A stretch of 64,000 bases of DNA. Source: Saposhnikovia divaricata. Taxonomy: Eukaryota; Streptophyta; Magnoliopsida; Apiales; Apiaceae. The notes beneath the pieces are model-generated. The model ran no database searches, was not told where the DNA came from, and saw only the letters and a program-made list of their open reading frames with translations. Shown here in pieces: positions 34,500 through 44,851 of the stretch. The stretch is from NCBI GenBank assembly GCA_036435485.1, contig CM071597.1:150285647-150349646 (forward strand), given 5' to 3'. The position numbers and the translations under genes are program-made. Numbering within the stretch: the first letter of the stretch is position 1; the number at the start of each line of letters is the position of its first letter.

Positions 34500-37400
34500 G
34501 AATATATAAGCCTACTATCTAATCTTATCATGCTGGATGATTTATTTGAAAGGGGAATTTTAGCTCAATCTCATCTCAAGTTGATATGTAATTCTAAAAA
34601 ATTGGAGATATTGAAACTTTGAATTTTGATGACAACATATAGCAAGCTAGAAAATTTTATTTTTACTATGTTAGCAAGCTGTTAAGCTTGAAATGGTATA
34701 TTATAGCAAGTTATTTTTGTATTTTTCTAACTTTGTTTTGTAAAGATAATCTATCAGTATCATTTTAAGAAAAAAGGAACTTGAGATACATAGTTTTGGT
34801 TATGTAGGAGTAGGCCCCGCAGGGGCACTAAGATTTTTTAACTGATTTACTTAATATTTCAGGGAAGTTACCTGAGATGTATGTCAGGTTCCCCATTCTC
34901 ATCATTTTATTAATACTAGATATCAGTAAGGTAGGTTGGAGGTTGTTTATAAGTTAAGACAAGGAAAACAAGAATTATCAGCAAGCTAAATTCTTTTAAA
35001 TTATTTTTAAATTCATTTTAAAATTCTTTTTTAAAATTGTTTCCTAAATTTTTGGAATTTGTTTTATTCAAAACTCTATCTTTTATCTTATAGGAAATTT
35101 TTTTACGCTGTTTTATTCTGTATTTAAGGTGTCTTTTGCAAAATCTTTTTGTACACTTATCTTTAATTCATAAGTTAAAATTGTAGACGTTATGTGAACG
35201 TTGACGTATGAATTAACAAAAATAATTGAACATGAGAGTTGAATTCAAAATATTTGCAATTAGGTTCGATAATTTGAACATTAATTTTTTGCTCATTGTA
35301 TACTTATGGGCTGTTTATTTTTGTGTGAAGTTAAACAAATATACAAGAATGCAAGAAACAATTCAGTGTATATTTAAAAATTTTTGTATTTGAGCTCTGG
35401 TTTATATAGACGATATGCATATATTAGAGAGTAAATAATTCATTGGTCTCAGTTGTAAAACACTTTTCTTTGATTGTTTTGTTCAAGTGTAATTGGTGTT
35501 GCTAGACATGCATATAAGCATTGAAAGCAAGCATTGTGGGAACTAGAGGATATAGGAGTCTATACTTGGGAAGTATAGGGCTTAAAGGGCATAGGGTTTG
35601 ATAACGAGGTTGTTTCAGCAGTAATATTGTTTATCCCAAGTATAACTACATAAACACATAGAAGTAATCTGTAGATTGGGGTTTGGGGGGTGTTGAATAC
35701 AAACTATGAAAATTTAAAACTAAATGCAAGAACAAAAATAAAAACAAACACAAGAAATTATCTTTTAAATTTTCAGGTAGTTATCTTGTTAACTACTTGA
35801 GTTATCTCTTAAGAAATTTGTGTAAAATTACATAGTTGTTGTTTTACAATGTGATTTTCTCTTACAAATATTTTTCTACTACTAGAGAGAAAGTCACTTA
35901 TATTTGTACAAGTTTCATACATTGATACATAAATGACTTATATTTGTACAAGTTACCTACACTGATGCATACTTGTTATATACTACAATTATTTAAAAAA
36001 TTATCCTATTTTAAAACTAAATGATTACATAACATGAAAATTTTGTCACATGCTCATTCTTTGTCCACAACCATATTAGGAAATTTCACATGTCTTCAGT
36101 TTTCTATTTGTGACTTCTTCCAAATTATTTTTTACACTATGCAAGTTACATACCCCAAGAAGTGACTAAACCAGGTGAATTATGACTTAGTTTTCAAGCA
36201 CACGTGATCTTTGTTAACATATACACAGTCTTTGTATTATTTTTCATGTAAAGTTGTTGTCAAATGCTAATCCAGTAGATTAGCTTATCCATTGAGTCTT
36301 TTTTTGTTATAAGTTGAGTTTTCTGTTTGATTAGCAGTCGAAGCTCTTTATTCCTTTATTGGTTGCATCATTCTAAATAGTAATCGAGTCTTCATTTTAC
36401 ATGTTAGAGATACAAGTCTTCCCTAATGTACAATATGACTCCCTTTTCTTCACATTCGTTGAGTAGATCAATTGTATTCACTGGATAAGGATTTTGATTA
36501 GTAGTTGAGCCTTTCTTGCATATTAGTTGATTCATTTGTAACTCAACTGATAAATAAGATTACACGTTTGTTATAGAATAAAATTTCTAACAACTTTCTA
36601 GTTTCATCCATCGAGATATAAACTCCTTAAGCAAATTTAATGGATTAAACTTTTATATGGAAAGTTTCCTAATCAACTAGTACTTCTCAAGAATGCTATC
36701 AATATTTGATCAAAAAAAAAAAACTATCAGTTGACTACTTACAAAACAAAACTAGATTTTTAATCTAAGGCATTTGTTATCATAAAAAATATACATGCTT
36801 CTTAACAAATATATTTTCTTATCAGAATTGGTAAGGACCATAAGATAGAGAACTAGTGTTAGAGGTCGAATCCGGTTAATATTTTTGATGTTCTTACTTA
36901 CTGCTATTTAATTTTTGCACTGCATTTATAATAACCCTAACTTTAGAAATGCTACAGTGCTTAAATGAATAGTAAATTTGAGGATTTAGGGAAATGGCAT
37001 GTAGGTACCCTACCATTGAAACAGAAAATGAATAATCAGAAACCATATTAGTGATGTACTATGAATATAAGTGACTCGAAACGATGACGGATTTCAGAAA
37101 TTCCTGAGTGTGGATTTTAAGGATGTTCAATTTCAATTGAGACTCTATGTAATGTGATATGAAGGAGTATAGAAATATTAAAGGGTTTATATCTTGAGGA
37201 AATAGTAAAATTAGGTTAAACCAGGGGATTATTAAGTCAAGGGAATGCCAGAGAAATTTGGATTGTTAAACAATTTAGAACCCCTTTGATAATGTGGTAT
37301 ATTCGAAACGAATCGTAACTAGACAAATATGGAGACTAAACAACCAAACTTAATATCATAACAAGGATATACACACCACATTAGTATTTAGCAAAATCAT

Positions 37401-38205
37401 TAAAACACTAATTAGAAAATCAAAAACAAAAATCACAAGATCATCCAACAATGACAAACCAAGGGTTAATTAGTAATTTCACCATGTAATTATCTATAAC
37501 ATGTTACAAAACTCTAGAACTCTCAAGATTAGCCAAGATAAGAGCAACCAAAACAAAAAAATCTCTCTTCTCCATCCTTATACCCCATTCGGCCCAAACA
37601 AGAAAGAAGAAGAAAATAAAAATCAAAACCCTAGCTACAATCAACTACAAATTAAGGGAAAATTCATTGAGGTTCTTGGAGGATAGAGAAGATCATCCAC
37701 CAAGTTTCATAGCCATTCAACATCATTTGCATAGGTAATAAAATCATCAAAGTTGCTAGATGAATAGTAACTCCAAGAACTAACTTTGTTTTTATGGTTT
37801 ATTTAGACTATACAAGATATTTTAAGGTTGTTTAAGGACTAGCCAAGGCTTATTTAGTGTTGTTCAAGCTTCAAGGAAGGTATGGAGTTCATGAACCCTT
37901 AGTATTATCTTGAGTTTATGATGATTTATAGTTAGTTTAGTGGTTAAGTGAGTATTAAGCATGAAATCATGATTATATGTATGTTTATAAGTGACTGATT
38001 GAACATGGAGGTGTTGTGGGTGCTAGTAACCATGGTTAGTATGATGTCCACATGGTGTAGGGTTTGGTATATGTGTTGGATGTTGGATTTGGAGGAGTTA
38101 TATTATGGAAAGTATGAAAATATAGCCGTTATAATGCCCGATTTTCGTTAAAACATAAATTACTTGTTAAAAACAGAGCATCCCGAATCTGTCAAGGTCA
38201 GTAGG

Positions 38206-38696
38206 TGATATGGGCTGAAAATAAGCCCTAAAGACACATTTAATGTGGCATTAATTAGGCCAAGAATGGTCCAAATGTGGGGCTCACCAGCTGGGCCCAA
38301 AACCCCAATTATAATATTAATTTCGTAATTAATATTAGGGGAAATAAACAGCTCAGCAATAAGAGTTGGATAAGGATATTATCTCCGTCAGACTTAGCCA
38401 CCAAGGCAACCAATTCAATATGGAAACTGATTCCTACAAGGAATAGATCTAGAACCTTCCCCAAAGACTTGCCCACCAAGTCTCCGAATCCTACCATAAT
38501 TCTAAGGCTTCTCAGCCTATATAAAGGGCCTGACCCCTCATTCTCAGAACTACGTTGGATTGATTCTCAATACGAGATACGTAGGCACTCTGTGAGGACC
38601 GATTAAAGTCTCGAACGCAGAAACATCCATAAAAGCTCGAAGCTCAACCACCCTAGCATTAATTACAATTTGTAACCTAGTTTTTGATCCACAACA
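38206..38696 (+). repeat. 5' LTR of element B
   Basis: 491 bp, TGATATGGGCTG...GATCCACAACA. Open frames within it on both strands recur in the 3' LTR and are not genes. Confidence 0.95.
38518..38525 (+). promoter_or_regulatory. LTR TATA box of element B
   Basis: TATATAAA within CCTATATAAAGGGCCTGACC. The same context occurs in the LTRs of C (minus strand, near 31555) and E (near 60810), and in the 3' LTR of B (near 49642). Expected to start the genomic transcript about 30 bases downstream. Confidence 0.8.
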
Positions 38697-38698
38697 TT

Positions 38699-38715
38699 TG
38701 GCGCCGTCTGTGGGA
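38699..38715 (+). other. Primer-binding site of element B
   Basis: TGGCGCCGTCTGTGGGA, two bases after the 5' LTR. The first bases pair with a tRNA 3' CCA end. Conserved with E and, less well, with C. tRNA identity not assigned. Confidence 0.85.
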
Positions 38716-38729
38716 AAACAACATCAACC

Positions 38730-41700
38730 ATGGTTCAAACACGAAGAACAAAATCAACCGAGGCCGTGCCCCTTAACTCTGCTCCACCAGCCACTTCCGA
38801 TCCGCTTATCATCACTGAAGAAGGACAAATACTCCCATCAATAGGGGCGATCATTCAACCTCTGCCCACTCAGCCCCCAGGGACGACTCCCCATGTAGAG
38901 GGGACCCACTCTGTGATTGTCCATCAAAGCCAAGAAACTAACCCTCTCCAGATGGTGGTTTCTCCTCTTGGTAACGTTGATCGCACGGGGGTACAGATCC
39001 ATACTACGGATCTCCCTTTGAACACCAACCCTATGTATGGGCTGCCTAATTATCCCCCTCGACGAAGGGAACCTGGACCAAGCGGTCACGCCTTACAGAT
39101 CCGGGATCGAGAATATGATGACTACTCTGGTCCCTATACTGATGATTCAGCATCATCTGAGGATGATGATCGAGATGAAGCCCCGAGGAGGCGACGTGCT
39201 AGCAAAGAACCTCAAAGAAGGACACGGAGAATCCATGATGGACTCCCCTTGACAACTGCTGAGAAAATCAAGGCTTATGAGGCAGAGATCTTAAAATTGA
39301 AGGACGATATTGCAAGAGAACAAGATAGATTGAATCAAGCTCAGCCTCCTCCAACTGCAGAGAGGATTCCAATTATAAATTTGGAGAGGCCTTCAAGAAG
39401 GCAAAGAAGGGCCGAAGCCCCAACTGAAAAGTCAACAAGGGTGGAAACCCCCAGAAGCAACCCTAAGGATCTGATGCCACTCGGGGATCCTGATGATCCC
39501 ACACCCCCGTTTACTGAGGAGGTGATGAATGCTCGCATCTCAAAGAAGTTCAAGATGCCAACAATCAAGGCCTATGATGGAACGGGCGATCCCGCAAACC
39601 ATGTTAGGACGTTCTCAAATGCACTGCTGTTGCAGCCTGCGAGCGACGCCTTAAAGTGTAGGGCGTTCCCTCAAACCTTGTCTGGCATGGCTCAAAGGTG
39701 GTATAGCCGCTTACCTGCAAACTCAATTGGCTCATTCAAAGAACTGAGTGCCGCCTTTGTCAGCCAGTTCATTAGTGGGAGAGTTCATGAAAAAAGTTCT
39801 GCATCCCTTATGTATGTGGTGCAGGGGAAGAACGAGAATCTGAGAGATTACCTCAAGCGGTTCACCAAGGAGATGCTGAATATCACTGATCTGGAAAATA
39901 AGGTGGCCATGGTAGCCCTGGAACATGGAACCACTGATCTCTTCTTTAAAAGGTCTTTGGCAAAACATCCTCTTGAAAATATGGCCGAGCTCCAACGGAG
40001 GGCCGAAAAATATATCAAGGCTGAGGACAGCATGAAGAAGGAAACCACAGGAGGCAATGGCAAGGGTTCTAATGATTCGAAGAAACGAAAGCAAGAGCAA
40101 GAGTACGATGCTAGGGACAAGTATCCCCGGAATAGCAAGGATTCCGAGTCACCGCCAAAGAAGGGTTTGGGACCGAGGTTTTCTGATTATGCAAGGCTGA
40201 ACGCTCCTAGGAGCCAGATCTTGCTAGATATTGAGAAGGATAAAGACTTCCGATGGCCGAAGCCACTTAGGGGTGATCCCGCGAAAAGGAACAAGGATCA
40301 ATACTGTAGGTACCACCGTGATGTGGGTCATGATACAGATGATTGTAGACAGTTGAAAGATGAGATTGAGTTCTTGATCCGGAAAGGAAAGCTAAGCAGG
40401 TTCACGAAGAATGATGATCGTGGAACCCAAATAAGGGACTATGACAGGAGGGACAATGACAAAAGAGACAGCAATCGTGATCGTGATCGTAATCCACAGC
40501 CCCGAGGGCCAGTAATCAATATGATTTGGGGAGGACCAACAGCAGCTGGCACTACCCGAAACTCCCGAAAGGCCTATGCCAGAGAAGTGATGCACATCGT
40601 AGGAGAAGCCCCGAAGCGTGCTAAGACTGAGATAGTGATTGGTTTTGATGATTCAGACCTTGAGGGGGTGAAATTCCCCCATGACGACCCGTTGGTCATA
40701 ACTCCTGTAATTGGAAACTCGGAGGTGAAGCGAGTCTTGATAGACAATGGAGCTTCTGTTGATATCTTGTTTCACGATGCGTTTGTGAAAATGGGGTACA
40801 CCGATTCTCAGTTGACCCCCACCAACATGCCAATCTACGGATTTAATGGAGTTGAGTCCAAGGTCGAAGGTACTATTCAATTGCCCATTACCATTGGACA
40901 GGAACCTAAGGAAGCTACTCAGATGCTGAATTTCTTCGTGATCAAGGCATCCTCGACTTATAACGCAATCCTAGGAAGGACCGGACTTCATGCCTTCAAG
41001 GCTGTGGCCTCCACATATCATATGAAGATTAAGTTTCCAACCCGGAATGGTGTTGGAGAACAAAAGGGTGATCAAAAGATGGCAAGAAGTTGTTATGTAT
41101 CCGCACTAAGGTCTGATGGAGTCGGGGGGCAGGTACTTCCGATCGAAGACATGGATGTCCGTGGTGATGATGAACACCGAGGAAAGCCAGCAGAGGACTT
41201 AATACCTATTCCTCTGGAGCTAGGTGACCCTGAGAAGGTGACTTATATAGGAGCCTCTTTGAAGGAACCCCTGAAGGGCAAGTTGATAGCATTCTTGCAA
41301 GAAAATGGCGATGTGTTTGCTTGGACAACAGCTGATATGCCAGGGATTGATCCCCAACTCATAACTCACAGATTGAATGTCGATCCTAATCGGAAGATAA
41401 TACAGCAGAAGAAGAGGAACTTTGCACCTGAAAGGCAAGAGGCCATAAAGCAAGAAGTGGAAAAGCTCTTAGAAGCTGGGTTTATCGAAGAGATTCAGTT
41501 TCCAGAATGGTTGGCTAACCCTGTGATGGTCAAGAAAGCCAATGGTAAGTGGAGGATGTGTATAGACTTCACCGACTTGAATGACGCATGCCCTAAGGAT
41601 TGCTTCCCTTTACCAAGGATAGACATGTTGATAGATGCCACAGCTGGACATGAGATGCTTAGCTTCATGGATGGTTTCAGTGGCTACAATCAGATTAAGA

Positions 41701-44450
41701 TGCACAAGGATGACGTCCCTAAGGTATCTTTCATAACTGACTTCGGTGTTTTCTGCTATCTTGTTATGGCTTTCGGTCTAAAAAATGCAGGAGCTACTTA
41801 CCAACGACTGGTGAATAAGATATTCGCCCATCTGATTGGAAAAACCATGGAGGTCTATGTTGATGACATGCTAGTCAAGAGCCTGTTCAAGGCAGACCAC
41901 ATTAAGCACCTCAGAGAGGCATTCGAAGTGCTGAGGCACCACAAAATGATGTTGAATCTAGCCAAGTGTGCCTTTGGCGTTGGATCAGGCAAATTCTTGG
42001 GTCTTATGGTTTCAAAGCGAGGCATAGAGGCCAATCCTGACAAGATCAAGGCGATCTTAGACATGGAGCCACCACGCTCTATAAGAGATGTGCAGAAGTT
42101 GACAGGCCGGGTAGCGGCTTTAGGAAGATTCATCTCCAAGTCTGGTGACAAATGCTTGCCTTTCTTTCAAGCACTGAAGAAGGTGAAAAATTTTGAGTGG
42201 ACCCCTGAGAGCCAAGAGGCCTTTGAACAACTGAAGAAGTACATGGTTGAAGCCCCGTTGCTGGCCAAACCTAGTCCCGGAGAGACTCTTTATATATATC
42301 TGGCGGTATCTGAGCAAGCGTTGAGCGCCGTTCTCATTCGAGAAGAGAAGAAGGTCCATAAACCTATCTATTATGTGAGCAAGGTGTTGCACGGGGCGGA
42401 GCTGAATTACTCTCCCATTGAGAAGTTCGCCTTGGCATTGATAACAGCCTCGAGGAAGTTACGCCCGTACTTCCAGGCACATAAGATTGAGGTCCTGACG
42501 GACCAACAGTTGAGAAACATTTTGCATAGCCCGAAGGCTAGTGGAAGGCTAATCAAGTGGACGATTGAACTTGGAGAATTTGACATCACGTATAAGCCTC
42601 GAACAGCCATTAAGGCTCAGGCATTGGCTGACTTCGTGGTTGAATGCACCATTAGCAACCAAGAAGTCGGGGGGCAGGAAATGATAACAACCCCTGAGAA
42701 GCAAGATAAAGATGGAGAACTTGAACCTGATCAGAAGGAATATTGGGTGCTCTATTTTGATGGAGCATTAAAAACAAAATCTAGTGGCGCAGGCTTAGTA
42801 TTGCAAAGCCCCAATGGGTTCACAGTCGAATATGCTTTGAAGTTGGATTTCCAGACAACCAACAATGAAGCTGAGTATGAGGCCTTGATAGCTGGTTTAG
42901 GCTTGGCCAGAATCATGAGAGTCAAGAATCTCAAAGTTTGTGGAGATTCAAGATTAGTAGTCTCTCAAGTAAATGGTGAATTTGAGGCCAAGGATGAAAC
43001 TATGGCAAAGTATCTGCGAGTTGTGAAAGCTTTCATGACTCAGTTTGACGAGTGTTATGTAGAACACATCCCGAGAGAAGAGAACGTTAAGGCCGATGCC
43101 CTATCTAAGTTCGCTTCTTCCGAGATAGAAAGCTATGCAGGGAGTGTTTACTTCCAGGTCTTGAAGGCCCCGACCATCGACTCGAAATTAGTGGCACCAA
43201 TTGATGTGGGAAGCTCTTGGATAGATCCTATCAAGGCACACCTCGAGACCGGGTGGCTCCCAGACGATGCCTTGGAGGCACGAAAACTTTCAGTAAGAGC
43301 ATTGAGATACACTTTGATTGAGGGCATTTTGTACAAGAGATCATTTGTCATCCCGTACTTGAAGTGCTTGAGGCCTCAAGAGGCAAGGGAAGCTTTGGAA
43401 GAAGTTCATGAAGGGATCTGTGGGCAGCACCTGGGGGGCAGGGCCCTGGCTCACAAAATAACTCGTTTGGGATTCTACTGGCCAGAGATGCTGGCTGATG
43501 CACAGGATTATGTCAAGAGGTGTGACAGGTACCAGAAGCATGCTCCGATTGTCAGGCAGCCGCCTGAGATGTTAACATCAGTCAGTTCCCCCATTCCATT
43601 TGCAATGTGGGGGATGGACATTCTTGGTCCTTTCCCTATGGCATCAGCACAGAGGAAGTTTTTGATTGTCGCCATTGACTACTTCACCAAGTGGATTGAG
43701 GCTAAGCCTTTAGCCAAAATAACCACCAAGCAAGTTTCCCAGTTCTTTTGGGAGAACATAATCTGCAGATATGGCATCCCACGAATCCTTGTGATGGATA
43801 ATGGGACACAGTTCAATAATGAAGAATTTAAGAAGTACTGTGAGGAGAATGCTATTGAGCTTCGTTTAACCTCAGTAGCACATCCGCAAGCAAATGGACA
43901 GGCCGAGGTGGCCAATCGGATCATCCTTGATGGACTTAAGAAAAGGGTTGAACGCTCAAGGAGCACTTGGGTAGACGAGTTACTGCCTATACTCTGGGCT
44001 TATCGCACTACCTGCAAGGTGACCACAGGAGCAACCCCGTTTCTGCTAGCTTATGGAGCTGAGGTAGTTGTGCCATTGGAGATCATGCATGCATCACCTC
44101 GAGTGGAGGCATTTGAACCTGAGACAAATGAAGAAGGTATGAAGCTCGCCCTAGATCTGATTGATGAAGTCAGGGACGAGGCAAACGCCAGAAATGTGGA
44201 GCATCAAAAGAAAGCATCCTTCTATTACAACCACAGGGTTAAGGAGAGGTTCTTTCAGCAAGGTGATTTGGTTCTGAGGAAGATCGAGGCTTCTGGAGTT
44301 GGCCAGAAAGGAAAACTAGCCCCAAACTGGGAAGGGCCGTATCGAGTCAGGAAGATGTTGGGACGAGGATCATATAAGTTGGAGACCTTGGACGGGGTTG
44401 AGGTGCCCCGTACTTGGCATGCCTTGAACCTCAAGATTTATTATGTTTAA
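38730..44450 (+). CDS. Gag-Pol polyprotein of element B (Tat-lineage gypsy)
   Basis: Single uninterrupted frame of 1906 residues; the ATG lies 14 bases after the primer site and matches the start in element E (MVxTRRT). Domains by approximate residue: capsid-type gag 285-420; basic linker and an atypical CRYH..GHDTDDC knuckle near 525; aspartic protease with LIDNGAS near 668; reverse transcriptase 890-1110 with catalytic YVDD at 1043; first, degenerate RNase H 1185-1290; second RNase H 1335-1465 (FDGA, NNEAEYEAL, GDSRLV, KADALSK); integrase zinc region 1555-1605; DDE core 1620-1745 (MDILGP, MDNGTQF, GQAEVAN); C-terminal domain to 1906. Acts in cytoplasmic particles, and integrase in the nucleus. 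Odd point: the zinc finger HHCC reads CDRY instead of CDRC (Tyr1601, TAC), where C has Cys. This probably disables integration. Confidence 0.95.
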   Translation: MVQTRRTKSTEAVPLNSAPPATSDPLIITEEGQILPSIGAIIQPLPTQPPGTTPHVEGTHSVIVHQSQETNPLQMVVSPLGNVDRTGVQIHTTDLPLNTNPMYGLPNYPPRRREPGPSGHALQIRDREYDDYSGPYTDDSASSEDDDRDEAPRRRRASKEPQRRTRRIHDGLPLTTAEKIKAYEAEILKLKDDIAREQDRLNQAQPPPTAERIPIINLERPSRRQRRAEAPTEKSTRVETPRSNPKDLMPLGDPDDPTPPFTEEVMNARISKKFKMPTIKAYDGTGDPANHVRTFSNALLLQPASDALKCRAFPQTLSGMAQRWYSRLPANSIGSFKELSAAFVSQFISGRVHEKSSASLMYVVQGKNENLRDYLKRFTKEMLNITDLENKVAMVALEHGTTDLFFKRSLAKHPLENMAELQRRAEKYIKAEDSMKKETTGGNGKGSNDSKKRKQEQEYDARDKYPRNSKDSESPPKKGLGPRFSDYARLNAPRSQILLDIEKDKDFRWPKPLRGDPAKRNKDQYCRYHRDVGHDTDDCRQLKDEIEFLIRKGKLSRFTKNDDRGTQIRDYDRRDNDKRDSNRDRDRNPQPRGPVINMIWGGPTAAGTTRNSRKAYAREVMHIVGEAPKRAKTEIVIGFDDSDLEGVKFPHDDPLVITPVIGNSEVKRVLIDNGASVDILFHDAFVKMGYTDSQLTPTNMPIYGFNGVESKVEGTIQLPITIGQEPKEATQMLNFFVIKASSTYNAILGRTGLHAFKAVASTYHMKIKFPTRNGVGEQKGDQKMARSCYVSALRSDGVGGQVLPIEDMDVRGDDEHRGKPAEDLIPIPLELGDPEKVTYIGASLKEPLKGKLIAFLQENGDVFAWTTADMPGIDPQLITHRLNVDPNRKIIQQKKRNFAPERQEAIKQEVEKLLEAGFIEEIQFPEWLANPVMVKKANGKWRMCIDFTDLNDACPKDCFPLPRIDMLIDATAGHEMLSFMDGFSGYNQIKMHKDDVPKVSFITDFGVFCYLVMAFGLKNAGATYQRLVNKIFAHLIGKTMEVYVDDMLVKSLFKADHIKHLREAFEVLRHHKMMLNLAKCAFGVGSGKFLGLMVSKRGIEANPDKIKAILDMEPPRSIRDVQKLTGRVAALGRFISKSGDKCLPFFQALKKVKNFEWTPESQEAFEQLKKYMVEAPLLAKPSPGETLYIYLAVSEQALSAVLIREEKKVHKPIYYVSKVLHGAELNYSPIEKFALALITASRKLRPYFQAHKIEVLTDQQLRNILHSPKASGRLIKWTIELGEFDITYKPRTAIKAQALADFVVECTISNQEVGGQEMITTPEKQDKDGELEPDQKEYWVLYFDGALKTKSSGAGLVLQSPNGFTVEYALKLDFQTTNNEAEYEALIAGLGLARIMRVKNLKVCGDSRLVVSQVNGEFEAKDETMAKYLRVVKAFMTQFDECYVEHIPREENVKADALSKFASSEIESYAGSVYFQVLKAPTIDSKLVAPIDVGSSWIDPIKAHLETGWLPDDALEARKLSVRALRYTLIEGILYKRSFVIPYLKCLRPQEAREALEEVHEGICGQHLGGRALAHKITRLGFYWPEMLADAQDYVKRCDRYQKHAPIVRQPPEMLTSVSSPIPFAMWGMDILGPFPMASAQRKFLIVAIDYFTKWIEAKPLAKITTKQVSQFFWENIICRYGIPRILVMDNGTQFNNEEFKKYCEENAIELRLTSVAHPQANGQAEVANRIILDGLKKRVERSRSTWVDELLPILWAYRTTCKVTTGATPFLLAYGAEVVVPLEIMHASPRVEAFEPETNEEGMKLALDLIDEVRDEANARNVEHQKKASFYYNHRVKERFFQQGDLVLRKIEASGVGQKGKLAPNWEGPYRVRKMLGRGSYKLETLDGVEVPRTWHALNLKIYYV

Positions 44451-44851
44451 GCTGCCTCTGCGAGGATGTAGTTTTTTATTTATCTAGTAGGAGAAGTAGA
44501 AATAAGGTTCGATGAAACCATCCCAGGGTTTTGATGCCCCGAGTAGGACAATAATGAGCTGTGTAAGGGTTGAACCCTTTTTGAGTTATTAATGCAAACT
44601 TGTTTTCCATTTTATGATTCTATGTTTTGTTTATGTACCATGCACCTGTTGAGTGTGAGTCTAGGAAGACCAAGTACCGAAAATAAATGAACATACCAAT
44701 AAAACAAACAAGTGAATAAATAAAGACCCCGAAGGGCCAACAGTTAGGGTTACATCATAAAAGTTTAATCACGAAGGACCGTGATTGAAATACTGGAAAT
44801 AAAAGCCACATACGGCTAAGCTAGGCCATGCAAGGCCCGAAGCGATCCCAA
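44451..44851. other. Tail-to-tail spacer between gag-pol and the antisense gene in element B
   Basis: Non-coding. Contains CTAGTAGGAGAAGTAGAAAT (about 44484), AAGGTTCGATGAAACC and ACCAAGTACCGAAAATAAA (about 44669), also present after pol in C and E. Both convergent transcripts should terminate here; AATAAA-type words occur. Confidence 0.6.

Larger units (their letters stand above)
31942..36921. other. Old AT-rich region between elements C and A
   Basis: No gene found. Contents: a zone rich in ACTCGA/CTCGAAT words (about 32050-32490) that looks like a decayed transposon, the Mutator-like element 33473-34444, a perfect 12-bp-arm hairpin at 34475-34499, and a small GCCCC/GGGGC hairpin near 34815. 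A GGGGTTTGGGGGG tract at about 35677-35690 before TGTTGAATAC could be a relic polypurine tract and LTR start. The remainder is plain AT-rich sequence. Confidence 0.5.

Noticed and set aside
35677..35700. GGGGTTTGGGGGG before TGTTGAATAC as a polypurine tract and LTR start
   Set aside because: No partner LTR, primer site or coding relic could be found nearby, so it is not called as an element.
38277..38606. Open frames in LTRs (also 49432-49620, 20553-20759, 31681-31887)
   Set aside because: The same frames recur in the partner LTR at the same place; LTR DNA, not genes.
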